Shown here: in pieces, positions 1 through 11,348 of the stretch
Position numbering within the stretch: position 1 is the first letter of the stretch
How the letters are laid out: each line of letters begins with the position of its first letter
Source: Opitutaceae bacterium
GTDB taxonomy: Bacteria > Verrucomicrobiota > Verrucomicrobiia > Opitutales > Opitutaceae
NCBI GenBank assembly: GCA_030648295.1
Contig: JAUSID010000086.1
Coordinates: forward strand, 1 to 64,000
Length of the DNA: 64,000 bases
Reading direction: 5' to 3'
Made by a program: the position numbers and the translations under genes
Notes under the pieces: generated by a model
What the model was told of the DNA's origin: nothing
Database searches by the model: none
What the model saw: only the letters and a program-made list of their open reading frames with translations

Positions 1-105
1 CTGGCCTTCCGCTGCATCCACAGCAGCCGGCGCCTCGAGGAATTTTGGCAGCATCGCCTCAACGCGAAGGCCGCCCGTAACGATTGCCTCCCTCTGGCGG
101 CTTAA
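1..105 (+). CDS. C-terminal tail of an unrecognised protein, cut by the window edge
   Basis: An open frame runs from base 1 to a TAA at 103-105 and gives 34 residues ending in LPLAA. The tail is rich in Arg, His and Trp and shows no motif I recognise. It lies upstream of the thiamine promoter on the same strand. It may be the end of a real gene or chance; nothing in this window can decide. Confidence 0.3.
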   Translation: MAFRCIHSSRRLEEFWQHRLNAKAARNDCLPLAA

Positions 106-171
106 CAGAAGAAATTTAGAACTCCCGAAATTCGTCTCACACCCCAGCCCAGCTGCGTCGGGATTTTTCGA

Positions 172-200
172 TTGAAAAGTGCGCGAGGGAGTGGTTTATT
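172..200 (+). promoter_or_regulatory. Candidate sigma-70 promoter of the thiamine operon
   Basis: TTGAAA at 172-177 is followed after exactly 17 bases by TTTATT at 195-200. Transcription would begin near 207, just before the TPP aptamer. The -10 box matches only 4 of 6 consensus bases. Position supports the call more than sequence does. Confidence 0.4.
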
Positions 201-210
201 TTTAGCGAAA

Positions 211-2315
<2,105 letters not shown>

Positions 2316-2330
2316 GTCCGCCTCGCCGCG

Positions 2331-2534
2331 ATGAACATCCACGTCAACGATCAGCCCCGCCGCGTCGCGCCCGGAGCGACGCTGCTAGACCTGCTCCGCG
2401 AACTCGCACTCGCCGAGCGCAAGGGTGTCGCAGTCGCGATCAACGACACCGTCGTGCCGCGCACCACGTGGCCAGTCCACGCCCTCGCCGAGTCCGACTG
2501 CGTGCTCGTCATCCAAGCCACCCAAGGCGGATGA
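2331..2534 (+). CDS. thiS: Thiamine sulfur-carrier protein ThiS
   Basis: This 67-residue ubiquitin-fold protein ends in GG, the C-terminus that ThiF adenylates and that then carries the thiocarboxylate sulfur to ThiG. It begins MNIHVND and lies 15 bases after thiC. Its TGA overlaps the ATG of the next gene (ATGA at 2531-2534), so the two are probably translationally coupled. Size, ending and place between thiC and thiG agree. Confidence 0.92.
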   Translation: MNIHVNDQPRRVAPGATLLDLLRELALAERKGVAVAINDTVVPRTTWPVHALAESDCVLVIQATQGG

Positions 2535-3145
2535 AACTCGTCGTCATCACGCCCGAAGCCATCGACCCGCGCGAGCCCGCTGTGCTCGGCGCACTCTTCG
2601 CGGCCGGACTCGAACGCTGTCACGTGCGCAAGCCTTTCGCCTCGTGCGAGGAACTCACAACCTGGGTGCGCGCAGTGCCGGCAGAGTTTCGCGCGCGCCT
2701 CGTGCTGCACCAGCACCACGATCTCGTCGCCGAACTCGCCCTCCGTGGCTGTCACTGGCGCGACGACGCGCACGCGTCGCTCATCTCTCCGGCCGACGGC
2801 GGTCTCACCAGCCGCTCTTGCCACGACCTCGCCACGTTGCGCGCCGCGCTCGGCCGCTTCGATTCGGTTTTAGTTGCGCCGATTTTTCCATCGATCTCGA
2901 AACCCGGCCACGGCCCGCGCGCTGATTTTCCCCCGGCAAAAATCTCCGAACTCCTCGCGACTCGCACCGTGATGGAGCGTCACACCGCCGTCATCGCCCT
3001 CGGCGGCATCACGGCAGAAAACGCTCCCCGCTGCGCCGACCTTGGCTTCGATGGCGTCGCCGTGCTCGGCGCTGTCTGGCACGCCGCCGATCCCGTGCGC
3101 GCCTTCGCGCAATTGCAACTCTCGCTCGCCTGCCATGCCGCTTGA
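2531..3145 (+). CDS. TenI/ThiE-like TIM-barrel protein, possible thiazole tautomerase
   Basis: The 204-residue product has the thiamin phosphate synthase fold: a CHVRKP strand, LHQHHDL, GCHWRDDAH, a PIFPSISKPGHG phosphate loop and ALGGI near the end. It lacks the QLR and TVTK-type substrate residues that the adjacent ThiE keeps. This pattern fits TenI, which aromatises the thiazole product of ThiG rather than coupling the two halves. The start is the ATG overlapping the thiS stop. The TenI role is inferred from residue differences and from the presence of a complete thiE next to it. Confidence 0.75.
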   Translation: MKLVVITPEAIDPREPAVLGALFAAGLERCHVRKPFASCEELTTWVRAVPAEFRARLVLHQHHDLVAELALRGCHWRDDAHASLISPADGGLTSRSCHDLATLRAALGRFDSVLVAPIFPSISKPGHGPRADFPPAKISELLATRTVMERHTAVIALGGITAENAPRCADLGFDGVAVLGAVWHAADPVRAFAQLQLSLACHAA

Positions 3146-3788
3146 TCCCGCCCAACGCCACCCCATGATGTGCATCACGCTCGACGGCCTGCCACTCTCG
3201 CACGCCGCCCAGGCGGAGCAACTCTGCGCCGCCGGCGCGCGCTGGATTCAGCTCCGCATGAAAAAAGCTGCGCCCGACGCGTGGCTTGCTACCGCCCGCG
3301 AAGTCGTCGCCGCCTGCCGCGCGCACGATGCGGTCTGCATCATCAACGACAGCGTCGAGATCGCGCTCGCCGCTGGTGCCGACGGCGTCCACCTCGGCTC
3401 GCTCGACCTCGACTGGCGCGAAACCCGGCGCCGACTCGGTCTGCAGAAAATTCTTGGCGGCACGGCAAACAATTACGCCGACGCCGCGCGCGCCCATGCC
3501 GCGGGTTGCCTCGACTACGTCGGCATCGGCCCGCTGCGCTTTACCGTGACAAAACAAAAACTTGCGCCGGTCCTCGGGCTCACCGGCGTGAGCGAACTTC
3601 TCGCCGCGCTCGGCGATTTGCCCGCATGGGTGATCGGCGGCGTCAAGCCTACCGACCTGCCTTCGCTCCGCGCCGCCGGTGCCGCGGGCGCGGCGGTTTC
3701 CTCAGCACTCTTCGGCAACGGACGCATTGCCGAAAACCTGCGCGCATTTCACGACGCGTGGGCGGCACAACCCGTTTCCCTTTCATGA
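3135..3788 (+). CDS. thiE: Thiamine-phosphate synthase ThiE
   Basis: ThiE couples HMP pyrophosphate and thiazole phosphate into thiamin phosphate. The 217-residue product carries the family signatures: [22 protein letters not shown], and [11 protein letters not shown] for diphosphate binding, then VIGGVKP. The start chosen is ATG 3135, which overlaps the previous gene by 11 bases. A second ATG at 3165 (MMCITLDG) is possible. The reading frame stays open further upstream, but that part is antisense-like filler over the previous gene. The stop forms ATGA with thiG. Confidence 0.92.
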   Translation: MPLDPAQRHPMMCITLDGLPLSHAAQAEQLCAAGARWIQLRMKKAAPDAWLATAREVVAACRAHDAVCIINDSVEIALAAGADGVHLGSLDLDWRETRRRLGLQKILGGTANNYADAARAHAAGCLDYVGIGPLRFTVTKQKLAPVLGLTGVSELLAALGDLPAWVIGGVKPTDLPSLRAAGAAGAAVSSALFGNGRIAENLRAFHDAWAAQPVSLS

Positions 3789-4582
3789 ACGCTTCTCCTC
3801 TTACCATCGCCGGCGTGGAATTCTCCTCCCGCCTCTTCCTCGGCACCGGCAAGTATAGCTCCGGCACGGTCATGGCCGAGAGCCTTGCCGCCTCGGGCGC
3901 GGAGCTCGTCACCGTCGCGCTCCGACGCGTGCGCACCGGTGGCGCGGCCGACGACATTCTCGGCCACCTCGACCGCACGCGCTATCGGCTTCTCCCGAAC
4001 ACCTCCGGCGTGCGCGACGCGCGCGAAGCCATTCTCGCCGCCGAACTCGCCCGCGAGGCGCTCGAAACCAACTGGCTGAAACTCGAAATCCATCCTGATC
4101 CCAAATACCTGATGCCCGATGCGGTCGAGACGCTCGCCGCCACGCGCGAACTCGTGAAACGCGGCTTCGTCGTGCTGCCCTACATCCACGCCGATCCCGT
4201 GCTGTGCAAGCAACTCGAAGAAGCCGGGGCTGCCGCCGTCATGCCGCTCGGCGCACCCATCGGCAGCAACCGCGGCCTCGAGGCGCGCGTGTTTTTGGAA
4301 ATCATTATCGCGCAAAGCCGCGTGCCCGTCGTGGTCGACGCGGGGCTCGGCGTGCCCTCGCATGCCGCCGCCGCGCTAGAAATGGGCGCGGACGCCGTGC
4401 TCGTGAACACCGCCATCGCCGCCGCGAACGATCCCGTGGCGATGGGCCGCGCATTCAAGCTCGGTGTCGAAGCCGGTCGGCTCGCCTACGAAGCCGGGTT
4501 CGCGGCCCGCGACCCGGGCGACGCACCGGAGGCGCGGGCGACCTCGCCACTCACCGCCTTCCTTGCGGAGACCACCCTATGA
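3785..4582 (+). CDS. thiG: Thiazole synthase ThiG
   Basis: ThiG builds thiazole phosphate from deoxyxylulose phosphate, dehydroglycine and the ThiS thiocarboxylate. The 265-residue barrel shows [12 protein letters not shown] near the N-terminus, [18 protein letters not shown] with the Schiff-base lysine region, [11 protein letters not shown] and [13 protein letters not shown]. Length is normal. It overlaps thiE by ATGA at the start and thiH by ATGA at the end, so thiE, thiG and thiH form a tightly coupled set. Confidence 0.95.
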   Translation: MNASPLTIAGVEFSSRLFLGTGKYSSGTVMAESLAASGAELVTVALRRVRTGGAADDILGHLDRTRYRLLPNTSGVRDAREAILAAELAREALETNWLKLEIHPDPKYLMPDAVETLAATRELVKRGFVVLPYIHADPVLCKQLEEAGAAAVMPLGAPIGSNRGLEARVFLEIIIAQSRVPVVVDAGLGVPSHAAAALEMGADAVLVNTAIAAANDPVAMGRAFKLGVEAGRLAYEAGFAARDPGDAPEARATSPLTAFLAETTL

Positions 4583-5754
4583 GTTTTTTCAAAACCTGGC
4601 AGCAGCACGACTTCGCCACCATCGCCGCCGCGATCCAACGCAAGTCGCCCGCCGATGTGCGTCGCGCACTCGACCGCGTGCGGGCCGGCCTCAGCCTCGA
4701 AGATTTGCAGGCGCTGCTCTCGCCCGCCGCCGCGCCGTTTCTCGAGGAGATGGCGCAGCTCAGCCACCGGCTCAGCGTCGAGCGTTTTGGCCGCACGATG
4801 CAGCTCTTCGCGCCGATGTATCTCACCAACGTCTGCGCCAACGTCTGCACCTACTGCGGCTTCAGCGCGCAAAACCGCATCCCGCGCAAGGCGCTCGACG
4901 ACGCCGAGATTCTCGCTGAGGCCGCCGCGCTCAAGCAGCTCGGCTTCGACCACGTGCTGCTCGTGACCGGCGAGTCGAGTCGCTACGGCCGCGCGTATTT
5001 TCAAAACGCGCTGCGCCTGCTGCGCCCGCATTTTTCCGGCCTGTCGATGGAGGTGCAGCCGCTTGACGCGGACGACTACGCCGCCCTCACGGCCGACGGC
5101 CTCAGCTCGGTGCTCGTTTATCAGGAAACCTACGATCCGAAAACTTATCCCTTGCACCATCGCAAAGGCCCGAAGTCGGACATGGCCTACCGGCTCGAGA
5201 CGCCGGACCGCCTCGGCCGCGCCGGCGTGAAGAAAATTGGCCTCGGCGCGCTCTACGGCCTCGCCGACTGGCGTGCGGAATCGTGGTTCGTCGGGTTGCA
5301 TCTGCGGCATCTCGAGAGCAATTTCTGGCGCACGCGCTACAGCCTGTCGTTTCCGCGGCTGCGCCCGCATGAGGGCGGTGACATCACGGTTGAACCGTTT
5401 GGCGAACGCGATCTCGTGCACGCGATGTGTGCGTTTCGACTCTTCAGCCAGGAAGTTGAGCTCTCGCTTTCGACGCGCGAAGGCGAGCGCTTCCGCGATC
5501 ATGCCTTCCGGCTTGGCTTCACGACAATGAGCGCCGGCTCGCGCACCAATCCCGGCGGCTACGCGAGCGCGCCCGACTCCCTCGAGCAGTTTGCCATCGA
5601 CGACGAGCGCAGCCCGGCGGAAATCGCGGCGTTCCTGCGCGCGCAGGGTTACGAGCCTGTGTGGAAGGATTGGGACGCGACTTACGATGGGCAGGAGGTA
5701 GGGCGGATTATCCCTAATCCGCCGTCCGTTGCCCTGCACGAAATGGCGCGTTAG
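4579..5754 (+). CDS. thiH: 2-iminoacetate synthase ThiH
   Basis: ThiH is a radical SAM lyase that cuts tyrosine to dehydroglycine and p-cresol, supplying the glycine imine to ThiG. The 391-residue product has the CxxxCxxC cluster motif as [10 protein letters not shown] near residue 90, then LLVTGE and the biotin/thiamin synthesis-associated C-terminal domain. Its presence instead of the oxidase ThiO points to an oxygen-sensitive route, consistent with anaerobic or microaerobic growth. Start ATG 4579 overlaps the thiG stop. Confidence 0.94.
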   Translation: MSFFKTWQQHDFATIAAAIQRKSPADVRRALDRVRAGLSLEDLQALLSPAAAPFLEEMAQLSHRLSVERFGRTMQLFAPMYLTNVCANVCTYCGFSAQNRIPRKALDDAEILAEAAALKQLGFDHVLLVTGESSRYGRAYFQNALRLLRPHFSGLSMEVQPLDADDYAALTADGLSSVLVYQETYDPKTYPLHHRKGPKSDMAYRLETPDRLGRAGVKKIGLGALYGLADWRAESWFVGLHLRHLESNFWRTRYSLSFPRLRPHEGGDITVEPFGERDLVHAMCAFRLFSQEVELSLSTREGERFRDHAFRLGFTTMSAGSRTNPGGYASAPDSLEQFAIDDERSPAEIAAFLRAQGYEPVWKDWDATYDGQEVGRIIPNPPSVALHEMAR

Positions 5755-5773
5755 GGACCACGCGCCCTACCTC

Positions 5774-6883
5774 ATGACCGGATTTTCAACCGACGAACTC
5801 GCCCGCTATCAGCGCCACCTCGCGCTCGCCGGCTTCGGCCCGGAAGCGCAGGAGAAGTTGAAACGCGGCTCGGTGCTCGTGATTGGCGCGGGCGGTCTCG
5901 GTTGTCCGGCTCTGCTCTACCTCGCGGCAGCGGGCGTGGGGCGCATTGTTGTCGTCGATGCCGACCGCGTGGATGTTTCCAATCTCCAGCGGCAGGTGCT
6001 CTATACGACGGCCGACGCGGGCGAACTCAAAGCGGTCGCTGCCGCGCGCCGGTTGCGCGCATTGAATCCGTTGATCGCGGTCGAGCCGCGCGCCGGGCGT
6101 TTCACGCGCGCGAACGCCCTCGACCTCGCGCGCAGCGTCGACGTCGTGCTCGACGGCTCGGACAATTTCGCCACGCGCTATCTCGTCAACGACGCCTGCG
6201 TGCTCGCCGACCGGCCGCTCGTTTACGGCGCGATCCAAGGCTACGAGGGGCAGGCGAGCGTCTTCAACTGGCGAGGCGGGCCAACGTATCGGTGCCTGTT
6301 TCCCGAACCGCCGGAGCCCGCCACCGTGCCCAACTGCGCCGAAGCCGGCGTGCTCGGCGTGCTGCCGGGACTCATCGGCACCGTGCAGGCGACCGAAGCA
6401 ATCAAGCTCCTCACCGGCATCGGCGAGCCGCTTTCTGGCCGGCTGCTGATGTGGAACGCGCTCGCCATGACGACGCACACCGTGCAGCTCGCCACCGACC
6501 CGCGCAGCCGCGCGATTCGCGAGTTGCCACTCGAGGGCTACGGCGAGACCTGCGCCGCGCCCGGAGTCGCTTCACCGGACGAGATCGATGTGGCGGCGCT
6601 GCGCGCGGCGCTCGCGGCGGGCCAACGCGTGCAGCTCATTGACGTGCGCGAGGAATGGGAACGGGCGCTTGGCGCGATCCTGCCCTCGACGCATGCGCCG
6701 CTCGGCGACATCGAGCGCGGCGCGGCCACGTTGACCGGGCTCGATTCGGCGGTGGAGACGGTGGTGTATTGCGCAGCCGGAGCGCGGAGCCTGCGCGCAC
6801 TCGCCGTGCTGCGCACGCGGGTCGGTTTCAGCGCGGTGACGAGCCTGCGCGGCGGCTACAAGACGTGGGCGGCGTCCGCATGA
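5774..6883 (+). CDS. thiF: ThiF/MoeB-type adenylyltransferase with C-terminal rhodanese domain
   Basis: The 369-residue protein starts with an E1-like domain: RYQRHL, the nucleotide loop GAGGLGCPAL, VDADRVDVSNLQRQVLY and CAEAGVLGVLPG. It ends with a rhodanese domain from about residue 280 (LIDVREEWE, then the active-site loop YCAAGARS). It would adenylate the ThiS C-terminus and relay sulfur. A MoeB role for molybdopterin synthase is also possible, since such fusions can serve both. The usual Zn-binding CxxC pair is not obvious. Start ATG 5774 is preferred over an upstream in-frame ATG at 5729 that lies inside thiH. Confidence 0.88.
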   Translation: MTGFSTDELARYQRHLALAGFGPEAQEKLKRGSVLVIGAGGLGCPALLYLAAAGVGRIVVVDADRVDVSNLQRQVLYTTADAGELKAVAAARRLRALNPLIAVEPRAGRFTRANALDLARSVDVVLDGSDNFATRYLVNDACVLADRPLVYGAIQGYEGQASVFNWRGGPTYRCLFPEPPEPATVPNCAEAGVLGVLPGLIGTVQATEAIKLLTGIGEPLSGRLLMWNALAMTTHTVQLATDPRSRAIRELPLEGYGETCAAPGVASPDEIDVAALRAALAAGQRVQLIDVREEWERALGAILPSTHAPLGDIERGAATLTGLDSAVETVVYCAAGARSLRALAVLRTRVGFSAVTSLRGGYKTWAASA

Positions 6884-7662
6884 AACCGCCGCCGTGCGTG
6901 CTCACCATTGCCGGTTCCGACAGCGGCGCGGGCGCGGGCGTGCAGGCGGACGCGCGCACGATCCACGCGCTCGGCGGCTATGCGTTGACGGCGATCACCG
7001 CTATAACGGCGCAGAACACCCACGGTGTCTTAGCGTGGCGCGCGGTGCCGCCCGCGCTCATCGCAGAGCAGATCGCTGCGGTGGTGAACGATTTTCCGGT
7101 CGCGGCGATCAAGACCGGATTACTTCCCGGCGCTACGGCGGTGAAGGCAGTCGCGGCCGCGCTCCCGCTGGGAATTCCACTGATCGTGGATCCCGTGATG
7201 GGCTCGACGAGCGGCACGCTGTTTCTTACGAAGCCTGGGATGAACGCATTGCGGCGACATCTTCTACCGCGAGCAACCCTCGTAACGCCGAACTGGCCGG
7301 AGGCCGCGGCCCTCACTGACCGTGCAGTGCGGACGTTCTCCGAGGTCGAAACCGCCGCGAACGCGCTACTCGCGACCGGTTGCCGCGCCGTGCTGCTGAA
7401 AGGCGGTCATGCTCCCGGCAAAATCTGTCGCGACTATCTTGTAACGGCGAACGGACATGCGCAGTGGTTCGAAGGCCCGCGGGTGGCAACGCGCAACGTG
7501 CATGGCACCGGTTGTGTCCTCTCGGCGGCGATTGCGGCGCTACTCGCGGAGGGGTGCAACCTAGAGAATGCCGTGGATGAAGCGCGGGCTTTCCTGCGCC
7601 AAAGCCTGTCCAAGAACCGGCACCTGCGATTGGGCCGTGGCGCAGGCCCGGCTTTCCACTAA
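6880..7662 (+). CDS. thiD: HMP/HMP-P kinase ThiD
   Basis: ThiD phosphorylates hydroxymethylpyrimidine and its phosphate to HMP pyrophosphate for ThiE. The 260-residue ribokinase-fold product shows LTIAGSDSGAGAG, AQNTHGV, IKTGLLP, VDPVMGS, TPNWPEA and the catalytic HGTGCVLSAAI near the end. The start overlaps the thiF stop by ATGA. It is the last gene of the thiamine operon, and the next gene (bluB) converges on it. The 107 bases between them hold no clear terminator. Confidence 0.95.
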   Translation: MKPPPCVLTIAGSDSGAGAGVQADARTIHALGGYALTAITAITAQNTHGVLAWRAVPPALIAEQIAAVVNDFPVAAIKTGLLPGATAVKAVAAALPLGIPLIVDPVMGSTSGTLFLTKPGMNALRRHLLPRATLVTPNWPEAAALTDRAVRTFSEVETAANALLATGCRAVLLKGGHAPGKICRDYLVTANGHAQWFEGPRVATRNVHGTGCVLSAAIAALLAEGCNLENAVDEARAFLRQSLSKNRHLRLGRGAGPAFH

Positions 7663-7769
7663 TTGGCGGCATCGCGCCACCGGGCTGCCGTTTCGCTTTT
7701 ATTTATAGGAGGCGAAGAGCCTGCCGTCTCGTTTCTAAAAAACTCTTCTGCGCGCGCACGCGGATACGA

Positions 7770-8441
7770 CTAATAAGCCGTGGGTGTTGGTTTCGCATCC
7801 TCCGGCCAGCCATTCTCGAATAGTATTTCGCTTACTGGCAGTCTCTTTCCCCAGCCGATCTCCTCCAGCATCGGTCGTGGATAAAACGAGGCCACCGGGC
7901 CAAGACAGAGAATCGCCACCGGCTTGGCACCGACAGGCATGTTTAAGAACTGCGCTATGACATTTGGATCGAAGAAAGACACCCAGCCCAAGCCCACACC
8001 CTCGGCGCGCGCCGCCAGCCACATATTCTGGATTGCACAGGCCAACGAACTCAAATCCATTTCCGGCAGAGTGCGCCGGCCGAAAAGATGCGGCTCGCGA
8101 CCGTGCATGAGCGCAGCCACCAGAAGCGCAGCGCAGTCGCGGATGCCCTCGACTTTGACTTTCAGGAACTCGTCGTTCCGTGAAGGCAGGATCGCCGCAG
8201 TCGCACGGCGTTCATCATCGACGTGAGTTTGGATCCGTCCACGCAGGTTGGAATCCGTAATCCTGATGAAGCGCCAAGGCTGCATCAGACCCACCGAGGG
8301 CGCGTGATGGGCGGCGTCGATCAATCGCTCGATCAACCCCGCGGGAAGAGGCCCGGGGGCGAAGTGACGCATGTCGCGGCGTTCGCGGATCACCCGATAG
8401 ACAGCCGCAATTTCGTCTTCACTGTAGCGGTGTTCGTTCAT
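7770..8441 (-). CDS. bluB: 5,6-dimethylbenzimidazole synthase BluB
   Basis: BluB is an oxygen-using flavin enzyme that breaks FMN down to 5,6-dimethylbenzimidazole, the lower ligand of B12. The 223-residue nitroreductase-fold product opens with RRDMRHFAPGPLP, the BluB signature, followed by HHAPSVGLMQPWRF, and ends GWGKRLP. It is the last gene of the leftward cobalamin operon, and its start overlaps the cobC stop by ATGA. It shows that the cell can make its own lower ligand, and so needs some oxygen. Confidence 0.93.
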   Translation of the reverse strand: MNEHRYSEDEIAAVYRVIRERRDMRHFAPGPLPAGLIERLIDAAHHAPSVGLMQPWRFIRITDSNLRGRIQTHVDDERRATAAILPSRNDEFLKVKVEGIRDCAALLVAALMHGREPHLFGRRTLPEMDLSSLACAIQNMWLAARAEGVGLGWVSFFDPNVIAQFLNMPVGAKPVAILCLGPVASFYPRPMLEEIGWGKRLPVSEILFENGWPEDAKPTPTAY

Positions 8442-9013
8442 AAAGCGGAGGCGCCAGATTTACCGGCCGCTGCGACGCGAGGATCGCCCACAGAGATCGC
8501 GGTCTCGATTCCGCCAAACTCGACCGGCTCGGACCATTGCTCGCGCAACAGCCGCCCCGTCGTTAGCCCACGCCACGCGCGGATCACGCCGGCATGGGTG
8601 ACAAGCGCAATGCGGTCCGCGTCGCGCGCGACCAACTCTGCGCGCAACTCATGCACGCGCGCCCATAACTCCGCCGCAGTTTCACCTCCGGGCGGTCGCT
8701 CGTTCCACGGATCGAGCGCCCACGCCTCACTCGCGGGGCAGTGGAAGTCTTCCCAGCGGCGTCCCTCCCACGCACCAAAATCAAGTTCTTGCAAGCGCGG
8801 GTCGATCCGCACCTGCGCCGCGCCGAGGCGCTCCGCCAGCGCCCGGCAGCGGAGCGCAGGGCTCGTCCACACCTCTGCTGGCACCCAGGGCAGCCGCTCG
8901 CGCACCGAGCGCGCCTCCTCGGGAAACGTGTCCGCGAGCGGCACGTCGCTCCACCCGAAACAAACGCCGGGCTGCGCGGCGACGCGAGTGTGTCGGATGA
9001 GCACGGCGTTCAT
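8438..9013 (-). CDS. cobC: Alpha-ribazole phosphatase-like histidine phosphatase CobC
   Basis: This is a 191-residue member of the histidine phosphatase family. The N-terminal LIRHT carries the catalytic His and is followed by GVCFGWSDVPL, a spacing typical of CobC. TSPALRC, LQELDFGAWEG and the second catalytic His in LVTHAGVIRAW follow. It would remove the 5'-phosphate from alpha-ribazole phosphate or adenosylcobalamin phosphate in the last steps. ATG 9013 overlaps the cobS stop by ATGA. The longer upstream frame lies inside cobS and was rejected. Confidence 0.88.
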   Translation of the reverse strand: MNAVLIRHTRVAAQPGVCFGWSDVPLADTFPEEARSVRERLPWVPAEVWTSPALRCRALAERLGAAQVRIDPRLQELDFGAWEGRRWEDFHCPASEAWALDPWNERPPGGETAAELWARVHELRAELVARDADRIALVTHAGVIRAWRGLTTGRLLREQWSEPVEFGGIETAISVGDPRVAAAGKSGASAL

Positions 9014-9765
9014 GCGAGTGCGAGGATCGTTAGATAAAATACCACCTCGCACACCTGCTGCGCTGCGCCGAGGCAATCGCCGGTATAACCACCGATGCGA
9101 CGCTTGAACCACCAGGCTAGCGCACCGCGGGCGGCGATCACAGCGACGACTGCCCACCACGTGCGCTCTGGCAGCCACAGTATCGCCGCCAAGCCGCAAA
9201 CCAGTGCGAACACCAATCGCCCGCCGCGCAAGGCTGTCGCCATCGGCTTTGCCTTAACCGATTCCTTGCGCACGTAGGGCAGCGTCGCCATCAGCGAGAC
9301 CGCCGCCGCCCGGCTCACCGCATGGCCCGCGATCAACACTGCCGGCACCCACGCGCCCGACAAGGCCGCCACGCTTTGCCATTTTAGTCCCAGCATCACG
9401 ACTACGCCGATCACGCCAAACGCGCCCACGCGCGAATCACGCATGATTTCCAGCACGCGCTCACAGCTTGTGCCGCCGCCGAAGCCATCACACACATCCG
9501 CCCAGCCGTCCTCATGAAACGCGCCCGTCAACAGCAGCGTTGCCGCGAGGCTCACGCCGCTCGCCACCACCGGTGGCCAGATGCGAGCGCCCAGCCACCA
9601 CACGAGCGCCGCCACGCCGCCGACGAGCCAGCCCACTAGAGGAAAATACGCCGCAGCCCGCTGGAGATCGCTGGGCTCCCAACTCGCCGCCGAAGGTATC
9701 GGCAGCCGCGTGAAAAACATCATCGCCGCCCGCAGCGCCCGCGCCTCTGTCCGCCAATTGCTCAT
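9010..9765 (-). CDS. cobS: Adenosylcobinamide-GDP ribazoletransferase CobS
   Basis: CobS is the integral membrane enzyme that joins activated cobinamide-GDP to alpha-ribazole. The 251-residue product is mostly hydrophobic. It has FFTRLPIP near the start, FPLVGWLVGG, GAFHEDGWADVCDGFGGG with the acidic active-site motif, RDSRVGAFGV and a closing GYTGDCLGAAQQ. It overlaps cobT by ATGA upstream and cobC by ATGA downstream. Confidence 0.94.
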   Translation of the reverse strand: MSNWRTEARALRAAMMFFTRLPIPSAASWEPSDLQRAAAYFPLVGWLVGGVAALVWWLGARIWPPVVASGVSLAATLLLTGAFHEDGWADVCDGFGGGTSCERVLEIMRDSRVGAFGVIGVVVMLGLKWQSVAALSGAWVPAVLIAGHAVSRAAAVSLMATLPYVRKESVKAKPMATALRGGRLVFALVCGLAAILWLPERTWWAVVAVIAARGALAWWFKRRIGGYTGDCLGAAQQVCEVVFYLTILALA

Positions 9766-10826
9766 GTTTTTAACGTCTCCCGCGCACTCACGCCTGCCGA
9801 CTCAAACGTCGCCATCTCCCGCAAAAACCCCACCGCCGACACGAGCAACGGCCACGCCAGCGCCGCGCCCGTGCCTTCGCCCAGCCGCAACCCGAGATCG
9901 AGCAGCGGCTTTGCGCCCAGCGCCGCGAGTGTCCGCTGATGCCCGGCTTCCGCCGAGTTGTGCGCGAACACGCAGTAGTCGAGCACAGCCGGACGCAGCC
10001 GCGCCGCGACGAGCAACGCCGCCGTGACGATGAAGCCATCGATCACGAGCACCATGCGCTGCGCCGCACCCGCCATCATCGCACCCGCCATCATCGCGAT
10101 TTCACAACCGCCGAAAGCCGCCAGCGCGTCCAGCGGCTCGCGCGCGTCCGCATGCCGCGCTTGCACGCGGGCCAGCACCGCGCGCTTGCGCGCCAGTCCG
10201 GCATCGTCGTGTCCAGCGCCGCGTCCTACACAGGCGTCGAGCAATTCCCTCGTGAGCGCGCTCACGAGCAGCGCCGCCGCCGAAGTGTTGCCGATGCCCA
10301 TTTCCCCGAAAAGCAGCGCATTCGTGCCCGCCGCCGCCAGTTCATCGACAATTTGCGCGCCGCGCGCGAGACACTCCTCCACCTCCGCCGCCGTGAGCGC
10401 CGGTTCATGCAGCGCGTTGCGTGTGCCTTCGCGCACCTTGCACGCCAACAACCCCGGATGCGCCGGCAATTCCGCCGCCACGCCCGCATCCACCACGCGC
10501 AACGCCAGCCCGTGCTGACGCGCGAAGACGTTGATCGCCGCGCCGCCCGCCAGAAAATTATGCACCATCTGCACTGTCACCGCCGACGGAAACGGACTCA
10601 CGCCCTCCGCCGTCAGCCCGTGGTCGCCCGCAAACACGAGCACGGTCGGCTCGCGCCACTCCGGCGCGAGCGTCGCCTGCATGAGGCCGCAGCGCAGCGC
10701 GATTTCTTCGAGCCGGCCTAGCGAACCGAGCGGCTTGGTTTTTTGGTCGATCCGCACGCGCAACTCGAGTTCGAGCGAAGTTGCCAGCGGGGGAATGAGG
10801 GGAATTTGCCAGTTCATATGAAACAT
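9762..10826 (-). CDS. cobT: Nicotinate-nucleotide:DMB phosphoribosyltransferase CobT
   Basis: CobT makes alpha-ribazole phosphate from the BluB product and nicotinate mononucleotide. The 354-residue sequence contains KPLGSLGRLE, VFAGDHG, GEMGIGNTSAAALL and FAHNSAEAGHQ with the conserved C-terminal region, including the usual catalytic acid near LGEGTGAALA. The start is taken as the ATG that overlaps the cobU TAA (TAATG). Another ATG three codons on (10817, MNWQIP) is equally plausible. No Shine-Dalgarno is visible, which fits coupling. Confidence 0.94.
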   Translation of the reverse strand: MFHMNWQIPLIPPLATSLELELRVRIDQKTKPLGSLGRLEEIALRCGLMQATLAPEWREPTVLVFAGDHGLTAEGVSPFPSAVTVQMVHNFLAGGAAINVFARQHGLALRVVDAGVAAELPAHPGLLACKVREGTRNALHEPALTAAEVEECLARGAQIVDELAAAGTNALLFGEMGIGNTSAAALLVSALTRELLDACVGRGAGHDDAGLARKRAVLARVQARHADAREPLDALAAFGGCEIAMMAGAMMAGAAQRMVLVIDGFIVTAALLVAARLRPAVLDYCVFAHNSAEAGHQRTLAALGAKPLLDLGLRLGEGTGAALAWPLLVSAVGFLREMATFESAGVSARETLKT

Positions 10827-11341
10827 TATTTGAGCCGCACCGGACAGCCCGCGACGAGCAACCACGCTTCGTCCGCCGTCGCGGCCGTCGCCTGCGCGAG
10901 CGAGCCGGCCAGATCGCGAAACCGCCGCAGCACCGGGTGCTCGGGCACGGGGCTCCAGCCGATCTCATTGCCCACGATCACGACCGGCCAAGGGGCCGCG
11001 CGCAACTGCACCAACTGCCCGGCCCACGCTGCGAGAATCGCGTCGTCGCTCCCGTCAAGTCGGTCGCCGAGCCAGAGCGTGAGGCAGTCCAGCACGACGC
11101 CCGTTGGCGGCGGGAGCAGCGTGGCCAGCGTGGCGGCGACGTCGCGCGGAGCTTCGAGTGTTCGCCACGCCGGCCGCTCGGCCCGGTGACGCGCCACACG
11201 CGCGCGCATCTCCGCGTCGGCGGCACCCGCGCGATAGGTGGCCACGAAAACCACTCCGTCACCCCACGCGCGCGCGAGGTTAATCGCGCGGCGGCTTTTT
11301 CCGCTGCGCACGGGACCGGTTAAGAAGATGACTTTCCCCAT
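10826..11341 (-). CDS. cobU: Adenosylcobinamide kinase / guanylyltransferase CobU
   Basis: CobU phosphorylates adenosylcobinamide and then transfers GMP to it, giving the substrate of CobS. The 171-residue product starts MGKVIFLTGPVRSGKS with the P-loop, followed by VATYRAG, LDCLTLWL and VVIVGNEIGWSPVP, the family pattern. The upstream 20 residues of the open frame overlap the preceding gene, and the ATG at 11341 is clearly the start. It lies 7 bases after the small ATPase gene. Confidence 0.94.
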   Translation of the reverse strand: MGKVIFLTGPVRSGKSRRAINLARAWGDGVVFVATYRAGAADAEMRARVARHRAERPAWRTLEAPRDVAATLATLLPPPTGVVLDCLTLWLGDRLDGSDDAILAAWAGQLVQLRAAPWPVVIVGNEIGWSPVPEHPVLRRFRDLAGSLAQATAATADEAWLLVAGCPVRLK

Positions 11342-11348
11342 GGCGAAA